DNA from: VRUE01 sp044867925
GTDB lineage: Bacteria > Actinomycetota > Thermoleophilia > Solirubrobacterales > 70-9
Assembly: GCA_044867925.1 (NCBI GenBank)
Contig: JBIOVV010000008.1
Span: forward strand, 62,001 to 126,000
Length of the DNA stretch: 64,000 bases
Reading direction: 5' to 3'
The notes under the pieces are model-generated. The model had not been told where the DNA came from. It did no database searches and worked only from the letters and a program-made list of their open reading frames with translations. This document shows positions 1 to 8,268 of this stretch, one piece after another (position 1 is the first letter of the stretch; the number at the start of each line of letters is the position of its first letter). The position numbers and the translations under genes are program-made.

Positions 1-66
1 ACCCTCAACTCGCTGCGGGTGCGGCCGGACGGCGTCGGCCGGGAAAGCCGAGCGAGTGCCGGTTAG
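1..66 (+). CDS. C-terminal tail of an upstream gene (partial)
   Basis: Frame 1 is open from the first base to a TAG at 64-66 and would encode the last 21 residues of a protein that begins before the window (ending GRESRASAG). It overlaps the start of the short-chain dehydrogenase gene by 11 bases, the kind of overlap seen between operon neighbours. Too little is present to name it, and a chance open frame in GC-rich DNA cannot be excluded. Confidence 0.35.
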   Translation, partial: TLNSLRVRPDGVGRESRASAG

Positions 67-910
67 CGACCTGAAGGGGAAGCGCTGCCTGATCACCGGC
101 GCCGCCAGCGGCATCGGCCGCGCGACCGCGCTCGCCGCGGCGGCCCGTGGGGCGGAGCTCTACCTGACCGACCTCCAGCCGGAGGGCCTGGAGCGGGCTC
201 GTGCGGAGATCGAGGCAGCGGGCGGCCGCGTCGGCCACCGGCGCGCGCTCGACATCGCCGACCACGACGCGGTCGTCGCCCTGGCCGAGGAGGTCCATGC
301 CGCCCACGGCAGCATGGACGTGGTGATGAACATCGCCGGCGTCTCCACCTGGGGCCCGATCGACCAGCTCGCGCACAGCGACTGGCAGAAGATGATCGAC
401 GTCAACCTGATGGGGCCGATCTCCGTGCTCGAGAGCTTCGTGCCGCCGATGATCGAGGCGGGCCGGGGGGGACACATCGTCAACGTCTCCTCGGCCGCGG
501 GTTTGATCGCCTTGCCCTGGCACGCCGCCTACAGCGCCAGCAAGTTCGGCCTGCGGGGGGTGTCCGAAGTGCTCCGCTTCGATCTGAAGCGGCACGGCAT
601 CGGCGTCAGCCTGGTCTGCCCGGGGGCGGTCGCCACACCGCTCGTCGGCACCCTGGAGGTGCGGGGCGTGGATCAGCAGCACCCCGCGTTCCAGGAGGCG
701 ATCGAGGACTTCGAGAAGCGCGCGGTCAGCCCCGAGCACGTGGCCGGGAAGATCATCCAGGGAATCGAGAAGAACCGCTACCTGGTCTTCACCTCGACCG
801 ACATCCGGCTCGCATACTGGTGGCAGCGCAAGTTCTCGCCGGCCTATGACCTGGCGATGCGCCTCCTGCAGAGGCGCTTCGGCGCCGTCGTCAAGAAGAC
901 CGGGGCCTAG
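56..910 (+). CDS. SDR family NAD(P)-dependent oxidoreductase
   Basis: A 284-residue classical short-chain dehydrogenase/reductase. The Rossmann cofactor motif TGAASGIG lies at residues 14-21, the NIAG turn at 92-95 (NNAG in most members), the catalytic serine near 145-146 (VNVSSAAG) and the YSASK active site at Y159/K163. Length and motif spacing are normal for the family. The C-terminal extension after about residue 235 (LVFTSTDIRLAYWWQRKF) is long and hydrophobic, as in SDRs acting on lipophilic alcohols or steroids. Substrate is unknown. The start is GTG at 56, inside the tail of a likely upstream operon partner. Family assignment is firm; the reaction beyond NAD(P)-linked alcohol/ketone interconversion is not. 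Confidence 0.92.
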   Translation: MPVSDLKGKRCLITGAASGIGRATALAAAARGAELYLTDLQPEGLERARAEIEAAGGRVGHRRALDIADHDAVVALAEEVHAAHGSMDVVMNIAGVSTWGPIDQLAHSDWQKMIDVNLMGPISVLESFVPPMIEAGRGGHIVNVSSAAGLIALPWHAAYSASKFGLRGVSEVLRFDLKRHGIGVSLVCPGAVATPLVGTLEVRGVDQQHPAFQEAIEDFEKRAVSPEHVAGKIIQGIEKNRYLVFTSTDIRLAYWWQRKFSPAYDLAMRLLQRRFGAVVKKTGA

Positions 911-985
911 CGCTGCCGCTCTGAAGTTAGGTGCCCTGGACGGGTATCGCTCACGCGAGGCGGTCTCGGTGCCGATAGGTGCGAC

Positions 986-1273
986 GTGAGCCAGGCCGAA
1001 ATCGAGCAGAAAGAGCGCCGGGTCGAACGAGTCCGGTTCGAAACCGACCGGCACCGGATCGTCGGCGACCTGACCCTGCCGCCCGAGGGCTACCAGAGCC
1101 GCTTCTCGGACTCGCTCAACCGGCCCGACGTCGTCTTCCTCCCCTTGGTCGACGTCGAAGTGTCCTCGCTGACGGGGGGCGACGTCGAACGGCTTCCCTT
1201 CCTCGTCCTCAGCAAGTCCCACGTGCGGATCGCCTACCCGATCGACTCCGAGCGGCAGCAGCGTCGCGACTGA
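986..1273 (+). CDS. Small conserved-looking hypothetical protein (95 aa)
   Basis: Starts at GTG 986 and encodes a charged 95-residue soluble protein with no signal peptide or membrane segment. The body (residues about 17-85) alternates hydrophobic and polar residues as in a small beta-barrel or beta-sheet fold: RIVGDLTLPPEGYQSR, then DVVFLPLVDVEV, then PFLVLSKSHVRIAYPI. The pattern resembles small actinobacterial proteins of the DUF6812 type, but this is from memory and uncertain. It follows the SDR by 75 bases in the same direction and could be co-transcribed. No catalytic residues are recognisable. Confidence 0.72.
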   Translation: MSQAEIEQKERRVERVRFETDRHRIVGDLTLPPEGYQSRFSDSLNRPDVVFLPLVDVEVSSLTGGDVERLPFLVLSKSHVRIAYPIDSERQQRRD

Positions 1274-1292
1274 GCCCTGGCGGGCGAGTGGG

Positions 1293-1526
1293 CTACGCGC
1301 GTGCGCGTCGCTCGCGGCCGCCGCGGGCGTAGGAGCCGAGGTCGATCACGAAGGCGAGGATCACGATGAACCACTCGAAGCCGCTGACCCGGTTCGAGGA
1401 GCTCCACATCACCGCGTAGGCGAGCGTCGTCCAGGGCAGTAGGAAGAAGCCGAGGAAGGGCACGAACCAGCCGTCGAAGGCGCGGCTGAGCAGATCGCTG
1501 AAGAGCCACAACGCGAAGAGCGCCAA
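1293..1526 (-). CDS. Small two- to three-segment membrane protein
   Basis: A 77-residue protein of almost continuous hydrophobic segments (ALFALWLFSDLL, FVPFLGFFLLPWTTLAYAVMW, FEWFIVILAFVIDLGSYA) ending in a short basic tail (RGGRERRARA). It resembles a small membrane protein common in actinobacteria whose members begin further upstream with a segment like LFALISPR. That segment is indeed encoded in frame just upstream (bases 1527-1550) but without an ATG, GTG or TTG, so TTG 1526 is the first ordinary start. It is divergent from msrA. Function unknown. Confidence 0.7.
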   Translation of the reverse strand: MALFALWLFSDLLSRAFDGWFVPFLGFFLLPWTTLAYAVMWSSSNRVSGFEWFIVILAFVIDLGSYARGGRERRARA

Positions 1527-1592
1527 TCGTGGCGAGATCAGGGCGAAGAGGATTACGAAGCAGCCGATGCGGCCAAGCTACCCTGTTTCGAG

Positions 1593-2243
1593 ATGCTGGG
1601 ATTCAAGAAGACGCGGATGCCCGCGGCCGGGGACGCGCTGCCGGGGCGCAGCGAGCCCGCCTTTGACGTTGCCGAGCGCCACGCCGTGCTCGACGTGCCG
1701 CTGCAGCCACCCTTTCCGGACGGGATCGAGGCCGCCTTCTTCGCGCTTGGCTGCTTCTGGGGGGCGGAGCGGCTCTTCTGGGGGATCGACGGCGTCTACA
1801 CGACCGCGGTCGGCTACATGAACGGGACCACGCCGAACCCGACCTACGAGGAGGTCTGCAGCGGCCAGACCGGGCACGCGGAGGCGGTGCTGGTTGCCTT
1901 CGACCCGGAGCAGGTCACCTACGCCGACCTGCTCAAGGTCTTCTTCGAGGAGCACGACCCGACCCAGGGAATGCGCCAGGGCAACGACGTCGGCACCCAG
2001 TACCGCTCCGGGATCTACTTTGCGAACGATGCCCAGAAGGCGACCGCCGAGATGGCGCGGCGCGCCTACGACGAGGACCTGCGCGCCGCCGGCCACGAGC
2101 CGGTGACGACCGAGGTCGAGCCGGCCGGGCCCTTCTACTACGCCGAGGACTACCACCAGCAGTACCTGCACAAGGTGCCGAACGGCTACTGCGGCCTGGC
2201 CGGCACCGGGGTTTCCTGCCGCATCCCCGCCGCTGCCTCCTAG
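1593..2243 (+). CDS. msrA: Peptide-methionine (S)-S-oxide reductase MsrA
   Basis: Reduces methionine-S-sulfoxide in proteins and free methionine, repairing oxidative damage in the cytoplasm. The family signature GCFWGAE is present with the catalytic cysteine at residue 54, followed by the conserved G-Y-M-N-G stretch, the HAEAV motif and an EDYHQQYL segment near the C-terminus. A second cysteine in the terminal segment (GYCGLAG, then GVSCRIP) can act as a resolving residue. At 216 residues it has the usual catalytic core with an N-terminal extension of about 45 residues. A strong hairpin follows the stop codon. Confidence 0.96.
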   Translation: MLGFKKTRMPAAGDALPGRSEPAFDVAERHAVLDVPLQPPFPDGIEAAFFALGCFWGAERLFWGIDGVYTTAVGYMNGTTPNPTYEEVCSGQTGHAEAVLVAFDPEQVTYADLLKVFFEEHDPTQGMRQGNDVGTQYRSGIYFANDAQKATAEMARRAYDEDLRAAGHEPVTTEVEPAGPFYYAEDYHQQYLHKVPNGYCGLAGTGVSCRIPAAAS

Positions 2244-2250
2244 CCGAACC

Positions 2251-2299
2251 GAGGTGCAACGCTTTTCGGTCCCACGGGGACCACTGCGCGTTGCGCCTC
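2251..2299 (+). terminator. Long hairpin after msrA; possible terminator or shared operator-like element
   Basis: Outer arms GAGGTGCAACGC (2251-2262) and GCGTTGCGCCTC (2288-2299) pair at 11 of 12 positions. A second perfect stem, GGTCCC-ACG-GGGACC (2268-2282), sits inside. It begins 8 bases after the msrA stop, so it could terminate msrA transcripts, but there is no T-run. It also lies 45 bases upstream of the next gene and is similar to the inverted repeat upstream of lon (51459-51493), so a regulatory role is possible. Confidence 0.5.
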
Positions 2300-2343
2300 C
2301 GGCGGGGCCGCTCGCCCGGCGTGGCGAATAGCATCCCGCGCCG

Positions 2344-4500
2344 GTGACCCCCTCCTTCGGCTCCTACATCGGCGGCTGCCTGGCCGTCATCGGCATCGTC
2401 AGCGCGCTCGGCCTCGGCGGCTACTGGCTGCGCCGCTGGATCGTGCCGGAATTCTCCGGCGCGCTGGCGCGCCTCGCCGACGCCACGATCGCCGCCGGCC
2501 TGCTGGTGCTCTCGCTGGAGCTGCTCGGCACGCTGAGCCTCCTCTACACGGGCTGGATCGTCGTCGTCTGCATCGCCGTCGGCCTCCTGGCCGCCTGGCT
2601 CGGCTGGTCGAAAGCGCCGGCCGAGAACCGGGAAATCAGCGCGCCGCAGGTGCAGAACGTCGCCCTCCTGATCGCCCTCGCGGTCGCCTCCTTCACCGTC
2701 GCCGAGTGGACCTTCCCCTCGCAGCTGAGCCTCGACCAGGGCATGTTCGGCGGCGACACCACCTGGTACCACATGCCCTTCGCGGCGCGGTTCGCGCAGG
2801 AACACTCGATCGTCCACCTGCACTTCACCGACCCGCTGCGGCTCGCCGCCTGGTTCTACCCGCAGAGCTCGGAGCTGGTCCACGGCGCCGCGATCGCGAT
2901 CTTCAAGAGCGACTGGCTCTCGCCGCTGATCAACCTCTTCTGGCTGGCGATCGCGCTGCTCGCGGCCTTCTGCGTCGGCCGTCCCTACAAGGTCGGCCCG
3001 GCGACGCTGGTCGCGGGGGCGATCGTGCTCGACGCCGGGGTGATGATCGAGACCCAGCCGGGCGAGGGCCGCAACGACATCATGGGGCTGGCCTTCCTGC
3101 TCGCCTTCGTTGCCTTCCTGATCAACGCTCACCAGCGCCGGGCGCCGGCCGAGGGGGCGGTGCAGGACGCGCCCGAGCAGGGGGCGCCGCTGCTCGACAA
3201 GGGACCGCTGGTGATCGCCGGCATCGCCGCCGGGCTCGCCGCCTCGGTCAAGCTCACCTTCCTGATCCCGGTCGTCGCGATCGGGCTCGGCGTGATCGTC
3301 TTCAGCGGCCGCGGAAGACGGCTGACGACGGCCTGGGTGCTGGGGCTCTCCACCTTCCTGGTCGGCGGCTACTGGTACGTGCGGGCGGCGATCAAGAGCG
3401 GCGGCAACCCGATCCCGCAGGTCGGCTTCGGGCCGCTGCACCTGCCGACGCCCGACCAGATGCCGCTCGATCCGCGGCCGCGCTTCGCCGTCGCCCACTA
3501 CCTGACCGAGCCGACGATCTACCGCAAGTGGTTCTTCCCCCAGCTCGACAACGCCTTCGGGCCGCTCTGGCCGCTGATCCTGATCATCGCCGTGGCGGCG
3601 GCGGTCTACATCGCCTGGCGCTCGCGCAACATCATCCTGCGGGTCGTCGCCGTGGCGGCCCTGGCGACCGCCGTCGTCTACGTCTTCACGCCGCTGACCG
3701 CGGCCGGGCAGGAGGGCTCGCCGACCGGGTTCTTCACCAATACCCGCTACCTGGTGCCGGGCCTGGTCCTGGCGATGGTGCTGGTGCCGATCGCGCGACC
3801 GCTGCGCGCCCCCGACCGGCGCGCCTGGCAGACGCTGCTCTTCCTCACCGCTATCTACGCGATCACGGTGCTGACCACGCCGCGCTGGTACCCGGGCTTC
3901 ATCGTCGGCACCGTCTTCCTCACCCTGGCCCTGGTCTGGGCTCCGGCCGGTCTCGGGATGGCGCGCTCGCGGCGCTTGATGAGCCGGATGGCGGTCTTCG
4001 CGGCGGGGGGCGCGGTGCTGCTGCTTGCCGTCGTGCTCGGGCGCGCCCAGGAGGTTCAGTACTACAAGCACCACTACACGCGCACGACTCTCTTCCTTCA
4101 GGACGGCGGCCCGCGCGAGGCCTTCGCCTTCGCCCACAACCAGCACGACAAGCGGATCGGCATCGCCGGCTCGGGTGAGATCTTCTTCGGCCAGTACGGC
4201 TTCTACGGCGCCAACCTCGACAACGACGTCCAGTACATCGGCGTGCGCGGGCCGGACGGCACCTATCGCCTGGCGACGACCTGCCCCCAGTTCCGCCGCC
4301 AGATCAACGCCGGCGATTACGACTACCTGATCCTCAGCCAGTTCACGCAGGACGCTTCCGACTCGCCCTACTGGGAGCCGATCTACGCCTGGGTCAAAGA
4401 AGACCCGGCGCTGGAAGAGCTGATCGAAGAGCCCGAAGTCACGCCGCAGGCCGACTGGGTCTTCCGGGTCAAAGGCAAGCTCGACCCGGCCGGCTGCTAA
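2344..4500 (+). CDS. Large polytopic membrane protein, GT-C glycosyltransferase-like
   Basis: A 718-residue protein with roughly 13-15 hydrophobic segments up to about residue 575, then a soluble C-terminal part of about 140 residues. Residue 7 is at the start of the first membrane segment (YIGGCLAVIGIVSALGLGGYW). An extracytoplasmic loop after the fourth segment contains GGDTTWYHMPFAARFAQ, and a later loop carries EGRNDIMG. Acidic residues in the first large loop plus many segments are the general plan of GT-C (PMT/ArnT-like) transferases using lipid-linked sugars. I do not recognise a specific family, so the role in envelope glycosylation is inference. GTG start; the 3' end overlaps the convergent SRPBCC gene by 4 bases. 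Confidence 0.85.
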   Translation: MTPSFGSYIGGCLAVIGIVSALGLGGYWLRRWIVPEFSGALARLADATIAAGLLVLSLELLGTLSLLYTGWIVVVCIAVGLLAAWLGWSKAPAENREISAPQVQNVALLIALAVASFTVAEWTFPSQLSLDQGMFGGDTTWYHMPFAARFAQEHSIVHLHFTDPLRLAAWFYPQSSELVHGAAIAIFKSDWLSPLINLFWLAIALLAAFCVGRPYKVGPATLVAGAIVLDAGVMIETQPGEGRNDIMGLAFLLAFVAFLINAHQRRAPAEGAVQDAPEQGAPLLDKGPLVIAGIAAGLAASVKLTFLIPVVAIGLGVIVFSGRGRRLTTAWVLGLSTFLVGGYWYVRAAIKSGGNPIPQVGFGPLHLPTPDQMPLDPRPRFAVAHYLTEPTIYRKWFFPQLDNAFGPLWPLILIIAVAAAVYIAWRSRNIILRVVAVAALATAVVYVFTPLTAAGQEGSPTGFFTNTRYLVPGLVLAMVLVPIARPLRAPDRRAWQTLLFLTAIYAITVLTTPRWYPGFIVGTVFLTLALVWAPAGLGMARSRRLMSRMAVFAAGGAVLLLAVVLGRAQEVQYYKHHYTRTTLFLQDGGPREAFAFAHNQHDKRIGIAGSGEIFFGQYGFYGANLDNDVQYIGVRGPDGTYRLATTCPQFRRQINAGDYDYLILSQFTQDASDSPYWEPIYAWVKEDPALEELIEEPEVTPQADWVFRVKGKLDPAGC

Positions 4501-4952
4501 GTCGCGTCGCTCTCCATGAAGCGCTTCAGCTTCTCGGGCATGGTCTCGACCAGCTGGCCGCGAAGCACGCCGACCAAGGGGCCGCGGATCAGCAGCCCCA
4601 GCTTCCTGCCGAGGTCGACCTCGAGCCGGTAGGTCGCCCGAGTCCGCCCGTCGCCGAGGTCCTCGAGCTCCCAGCTGCCTTCGACCGACTTCAGGTCGCC
4701 GTCCTCCTGCACCCATGCGATCCGGCTCGGCTCCTCATAGCTGAAGCGGAGCTCCGAGCCGATCCGGCGCACCTTGGCATCGGTCTCCATGTGGTTCAGC
4801 ACCTGGTTCCCCTCGCCGTCGCGCTCGCGGCATTCGGCGACCTTGATCTCGGGCTGCCAGCGAGGTGAGCCCTCGACGTCGGCGGCGACCGCGTAGACCG
4901 CGGCGATCGGGGCCTCGATCTCGGTGCCGGCTGAGCCGGTGATCTTGCCCAT
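4497..4952 (-). CDS. SRPBCC (polyketide cyclase/START-like) family protein
   Basis: A 151-residue protein with the SRPBCC hydrophobic-pocket fold signature. It opens with TEIEAPIAAVYAVAADVEGSPRWQPEI, the typical first strand and helix in which a protein of this family begins its ligand cavity. The middle has GSELRFSYEEPSRIAWV and GSWELEDLGDGRTRATYRLEVDL, and an amphipathic C-terminal helix closes the fold. Members bind or transform small hydrophobic ligands; the ligand here is unknown. It is directly upstream (9 bases) of nothing on its own strand except the hydrolase gene, which starts 5' of it, so the two probably form one leftward operon. Confidence 0.9.
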   Translation of the reverse strand: MGKITGSAGTEIEAPIAAVYAVAADVEGSPRWQPEIKVAECRERDGEGNQVLNHMETDAKVRRIGSELRFSYEEPSRIAWVQEDGDLKSVEGSWELEDLGDGRTRATYRLEVDLGRKLGLLIRGPLVGVLRGQLVETMPEKLKRFMESDAT

Positions 4953-4961
4953 CAGCTCAGC

Positions 4962-5765
4962 TCAGGCCGGGGTCAGGGCGTGCTCGCGGATCAGCTCTGC
5001 CGAGCGCTGCGGCTGCTCCCACCAGAACATGTGGCCGACGCCCTCGAGCGTCTCGAGGCGGGCGCCGGGGATCAGCGCCGCGATTTCGCGACCGTTGGAG
5101 TAGTCGAGCAGCCGGTCGCTGTCGCCGTGGAGGACCAGCGTCGGGATCTCGATCTGGCCCAGTCGCTCATGGGTGTCGTGGGCGCCGCAGGCGCGCATCT
5201 GCTGCAGGACCACCGGCTGCGGCGCCGGCAGCCCCGACCCCATCTCGGCGAAGGCGGCAAAGCGCGAGTCGTCGGCGCGAAACTCGGCAGAGAGGTTGAT
5301 CTCCCACATCGCCCGGAAGACCCGCTCGTGCTCGCCGGAGACGAATGCTTCGCCGAGCATCTGCAGGTCCTCGGGCGACATCAGCGTGCCCTCCGGCCCG
5401 CCGCAGTAGCTGGCGCCGATGGTCAGGGTGCGGATGCGCTCCGGCTGGGCGAGGGCCAGCTCCTGGGCGACCATCCCGCCCATCGAGATGCCGACGACGT
5501 GGACTGTCTCGAGCCCCAGCGCGTCGAGCAGGCCTGTCGTGTCGGCGGCGAGGTCGGCGATCGTGAAGGGCAGCTCGGCCCTCGCCGAGAGTCCCATGCC
5601 GCGGTGGTCGAAGACGATCGTGTCGAAGCTGCGCTCGAGCTCGTCGAGGAAGGGCCGCCCCCAGGCGAGATGCGTGGCGCTCATCCCCTGGATCAGCAGC
5701 ATCGGCTCACCCTCGCCGGCACGCAGGTAGTGCAGCTCGGTCCCCGATGCATCGACACTCGGCAT
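4962..5765 (-). CDS. Alpha/beta-fold hydrolase
   Basis: A 267-residue alpha/beta hydrolase. The nucleophile elbow GISMGG places the catalytic serine at residue 94; the acid is in HGDSDRL (D217) and the catalytic histidine in GVGHMFWW (H245). The oxyanion region reads LLIQGMSA rather than the common HG motif, with HRGMGLS after strand 4. Together these give a complete triad, so it is expected to be active on an ester, lactone or C-C bond substrate. The overall sequence is close to the haloacetate-dehalogenase/3-oxoadipate enol-lactonase group, but nothing in the sequence fixes the substrate. It lies upstream of and 9 bases from the SRPBCC gene. Confidence 0.93.
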   Translation of the reverse strand: MPSVDASGTELHYLRAGEGEPMLLIQGMSATHLAWGRPFLDELERSFDTIVFDHRGMGLSARAELPFTIADLAADTTGLLDALGLETVHVVGISMGGMVAQELALAQPERIRTLTIGASYCGGPEGTLMSPEDLQMLGEAFVSGEHERVFRAMWEINLSAEFRADDSRFAAFAEMGSGLPAPQPVVLQQMRACGAHDTHERLGQIEIPTLVLHGDSDRLLDYSNGREIAALIPGARLETLEGVGHMFWWEQPQRSAELIREHALTPA

Positions 5766-5817
5766 GCCCGTCGATCCTACGCCAACCTGCCTGGACAGGG
5801 CCTAATCTTGCCCTGCT

Positions 5818-5890
5818 GCCCCAGTAGCTCAGTGGACAGAGCACCGGCCTTCTAAGCCGATGGTCGCTGGTTCGAATCCAGCCTGGGGCG
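5818..5890 (+). tRNA. tRNA-Arg (anticodon UCU)
   Basis: A complete cloverleaf: acceptor GCCCCAG/CTGGGGC, D stem GCTC/GAGC, anticodon stem CCGGC/GCCGA (one C-A mismatch at its base), anticodon TCT at 5851-5853, five-base variable loop and T arm GCTGG-TTCGAAT-CCAGC. The discriminator base is G and no CCA is encoded. It reads AGA arginine codons, which are rare in DNA of this composition. Confidence 0.97.
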
Positions 5891-5911
5891 CTTTGTCGTG
5901 CCGGCTGGTTC

Positions 5912-6952
5912 CTAGGTCGTGCCGCAGATCGATCTGACCTGAAGGCGAGCCTTGCGTAGCTTGCGCTTCTTCTTTGCGGCACGGCGGTGGAGGCGGGCGC
6001 GAGCTGCCCCATGGGCCTGCCGGGCGTGACGGGCGAGGCGCTTGTATTGCCTTCTCAGCGAGTGCGCGCGGCGCTCCGCCAGTACGCAGGGGGAGGGAGG
6101 CAGGGCCTTCGGTTTGGCCACCAGGGCCCGGAGCGAGGCGCTGGACACGCCCTGGTAGGTGCCGTCCGCCGGGTGGGAGACGACGAAGCCGGCCCTGGTC
6201 CCCCACGCGGTTTCGGGAAGTGCGAGCTGGAAGCCGACGACGCCGCCGCTGCTCGTCGCGGCATAGCTTGCGCTGCCGCCGCGAGGCCAGGTGACTGCCA
6301 GATTGAACGCCAGTCCATCGGGGGCCGGCAGGCCGTTGGCCAGGTTGACGGTTGCGTAGAGAATGCCGTTGGCGCTGACGCGTTTCACCGGTTTGGCCGC
6401 CACGCCGAGGTAGTGGAGGGGAGGCTGGACGGTGAAGTCGTAGGGGAAGGTTTCGTATTCCCCCGAGTTGGTTCGGGTGGCTTCGGTGAAGAACTGGAGG
6501 TAGGACGCGTTGGCGTCGGTGGCTTGCACGGTAATCGCCGTTCGTGCGGTGCCGCTTCCCGACAGCATGTAGACGGTGCCCCCGCCACTTTCGCATTCGT
6601 ATTCGGTGATTTCGTCGAAGACCGTTCCCCAGTTGAAGTCGTCGATTCCCTGGGAAAAGGTCATGCAGACAGGGAAGTCACCGGGATGTTTGGTGAGTGG
6701 CACGCTGTGCCAGTCGACGTAGATCACGTCGCGCGTGGTCAGCGGTGGCAGGTGCCAAAGCGACACCTGCATTGCGCCGTCGAAGTTGGCTTCGTCACGC
6801 CGGTTGGTAAGCGAAGCGGTGTAGTGCTGACCGGGGACGATCGAAGGCGCTTCGCTCGGCTTGCGCCCGCCTCCCTCGAGGGCGAGGGCCGGGGGGACGA
6901 TTCCCAGCATGGCAATCGAGATCGCCGCCGCCACGACGGTGAATTTCCTCAT
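5912..6952 (-). CDS. Secreted protein of unknown function
   Basis: A 346-residue protein with a clear signal peptide (MRKFTVVAAAISIAMLGIV then PPALA as cleavage region). The mature part contains beta-rich stretches, including two with aromatic and acidic residues (VIYVDWHSVPLTKHPGDF and YECESGGGTVYMLSG), and a segment resembling an extracellular Ig-like domain at about residues 170-260. The last 60 residues are strongly basic (KRLARHARQ, RRAAKKKRKLRKARL), a tail often seen on secreted Thermoleophilia proteins. No family is recognised. A GGAGG ribosome site lies 9 bases before the ATG. It ends 21 bases from tRNA-Arg. Confidence 0.8.
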   Translation of the reverse strand: MRKFTVVAAAISIAMLGIVPPALALEGGGRKPSEAPSIVPGQHYTASLTNRRDEANFDGAMQVSLWHLPPLTTRDVIYVDWHSVPLTKHPGDFPVCMTFSQGIDDFNWGTVFDEITEYECESGGGTVYMLSGSGTARTAITVQATDANASYLQFFTEATRTNSGEYETFPYDFTVQPPLHYLGVAAKPVKRVSANGILYATVNLANGLPAPDGLAFNLAVTWPRGGSASYAATSSGGVVGFQLALPETAWGTRAGFVVSHPADGTYQGVSSASLRALVAKPKALPPSPCVLAERRAHSLRRQYKRLARHARQAHGAARARLHRRAAKKKRKLRKARLQVRSICGTT

Positions 6953-7130
6953 CGAACAGGGCCTCCGCTTTCGCTTGAACTGAATTCCTTTTCCTGAGCA
7001 CTCAAGAGCGTCAGCATATATTGCGACCCGGCATTTCCCCGGGTAGGAAAATCAGTCCCTCCCCGGTCAGCGGGCGCCGCTCCCGATCGGTCATGGTCGA
7101 CCGGCCCCGGCCGGCGCCACCAAGCTGCAG

Positions 7131-7157
7131 CCCCTGGAGCGGGGCCCCGGCCAGGGG
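7131..7157 (+). promoter_or_regulatory. Nested GC hairpin just before the hydroxylase gene
   Basis: CCCCTGG (7131-7137) and CCAGGGG (7151-7157) form a perfect seven-base stem whose loop contains the palindrome GGGGCCCC. It ends 17 bases before the GTG start of the hydroxylase gene, so it could hinder ribosome access or be a remnant of a terminator. No ligand-binding RNA class is recognised. Confidence 0.35.
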
Positions 7158-7174
7158 GTCGCTACATTTGCCCC

Positions 7175-8023
7175 GTGGCCGAGGTTCTCTACTACGCGAT
7201 TCCCGCCTTCGTGCTGCTGATGGTTGTCGAGCTGGTCTCGTTCAAGTACGCGCGGGACGAGGAGCTGGTCGGCTACGAGGCGCGCGATACGCGGACCAGC
7301 CTGGCGATGGGCGGCGGCAACGTCGCGATCAACGCGGTCTGGAAGCTGGTCGTCGTCGTCGCCTACGCCGGCCTCTACGAGCTGACGCCGCTGCGGATGC
7401 CGGCCGACGAGTGGTGGACCTACGTGCTGCTCTTCTTCGCCGACGACCTCGCCTACTACTGGTTCCACCGCGTCCACCACGAGATGCGGGTCTTCTGGGC
7501 GAGCCACGTCGTCCACCACTCCTCCCAGCACTACAACCTCTCGACCGCGCTGCGGCAGACCTGGACCCCGATGACTGCGCTGCCCTTCTGGGCGCCGCTG
7601 GCGCTGCTCGGCTTCGCCCCCTGGATGATCCTCACCCAGCTGGCGATCTCGCTGATCTACCAGTTCTGGATCCACACCGAGCGGGTCAGGAAGCTGCCGG
7701 GGCCGATCGAGCTCGTCTTCAACACGCCCTCGCACCATCGCGTCCACCACGGCGCCAACGAGGTCTACCTCGATCGCAACTACGGCGGCATCCTGATCGT
7801 CTGGGACCGCATCTTCGGCACCTTCCAGGGCGAGACCGAGCGACCGCGCTACGGCCTCACCGAGAACATCCGCAGCTTCCGCCCGACCCGGGTCGCCTTC
7901 CACGAGTTCGCCGACCTGGCGCGCGACGTGCGAAGAGCGAAAAGCTGGCGCGAGCGCCTCGGCTACGTCTTTCGCGGGCCGGGGTGGTCGCCGGACGGCA
8001 GTGGCGGTGGCACCCGCGGCTGA
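7175..8023 (+). CDS. Fatty acid hydroxylase/sterol desaturase superfamily protein
   Basis: A 282-residue integral membrane di-iron oxygenase. The eight-histidine pattern of the superfamily is seen: HRVHH in the second hydrophobic hairpin, HVVHHSSQHYN shortly after, and HHRVHHGANEVYLDRNYGG near residue 195. Four to five hydrophobic segments flank these clusters (ALYYAIPAFVLLMVVEL, VWKLVVVVAYAGLY, YVLLFFADDLAYYW, LALLGFAPWMIL). Such enzymes hydroxylate or desaturate lipid C-H bonds in the membrane using O2 and an electron donor. The substrate (carotenoid, hopanoid, sterol or fatty acyl) cannot be told from the sequence. GTG start at 7175. Confidence 0.92.
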   Translation: MAEVLYYAIPAFVLLMVVELVSFKYARDEELVGYEARDTRTSLAMGGGNVAINAVWKLVVVVAYAGLYELTPLRMPADEWWTYVLLFFADDLAYYWFHRVHHEMRVFWASHVVHHSSQHYNLSTALRQTWTPMTALPFWAPLALLGFAPWMILTQLAISLIYQFWIHTERVRKLPGPIELVFNTPSHHRVHHGANEVYLDRNYGGILIVWDRIFGTFQGETERPRYGLTENIRSFRPTRVAFHEFADLARDVRRAKSWRERLGYVFRGPGWSPDGSGGGTRG

Positions 8024-8063
8024 GTTGGTTTGGCGCGCTTGACCGTCGGGTACCTCCGGCGGC

Positions 8064-8201
8064 ATGGAGCTATCAATACTGTTGATCATCATCGGGATCG
8101 TCTTGGCGATCCTCGTCAATTACATCCTGGGCATCATCGTCATCCTGATCGGGCTGGCGATGCTCTTGCTTCCCAGGCTGAGCGGCACGCGCCGGGCGTA
8201 G
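8064..8201 (+). CDS. Very small membrane protein (45 aa)
   Basis: ATG 8064 to TAG 8201 encodes 45 residues forming two nearly continuous hydrophobic stretches (LSILLIIIGIVLAIL and IIVILIGLAMLLL) separated by VNYILG, with a basic tail LSGTRRA. Codon third positions are GC-rich as in real genes here. It lies 40 bases after the hydroxylase and in the same direction. Tiny proteins of this shape are common in actinobacteria and usually escape gene finders. Function unknown; a chance hydrophobic frame is the alternative. Confidence 0.6.
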   Translation: MELSILLIIIGIVLAILVNYILGIIVILIGLAMLLLPRLSGTRRA

Positions 8202-8268
8202 GCCCGGGCGGCGGAGGGGACTCTCCGTCGCGGCGCCGACGCTGGACGGCGCGTGCCAAGCTTGAGCG

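Noticed and set aside
1933..4716. 927-codon open frame on the minus strand across msrA and the membrane protein
   Set aside because: It is antisense to two well-supported genes, is composed of repetitive Arg/Gly/Asp-rich sequence and contains no domain. In GC-rich coding DNA such antisense frames are expected.
6985..7005. HAIR-like heat-shock operator (CTTGAGTGCTCAGG region on the minus strand)
   Set aside because: Half-sites lack the seven-base spacing and full CTTGAGT/ACTCAAG pairing required for HspR.
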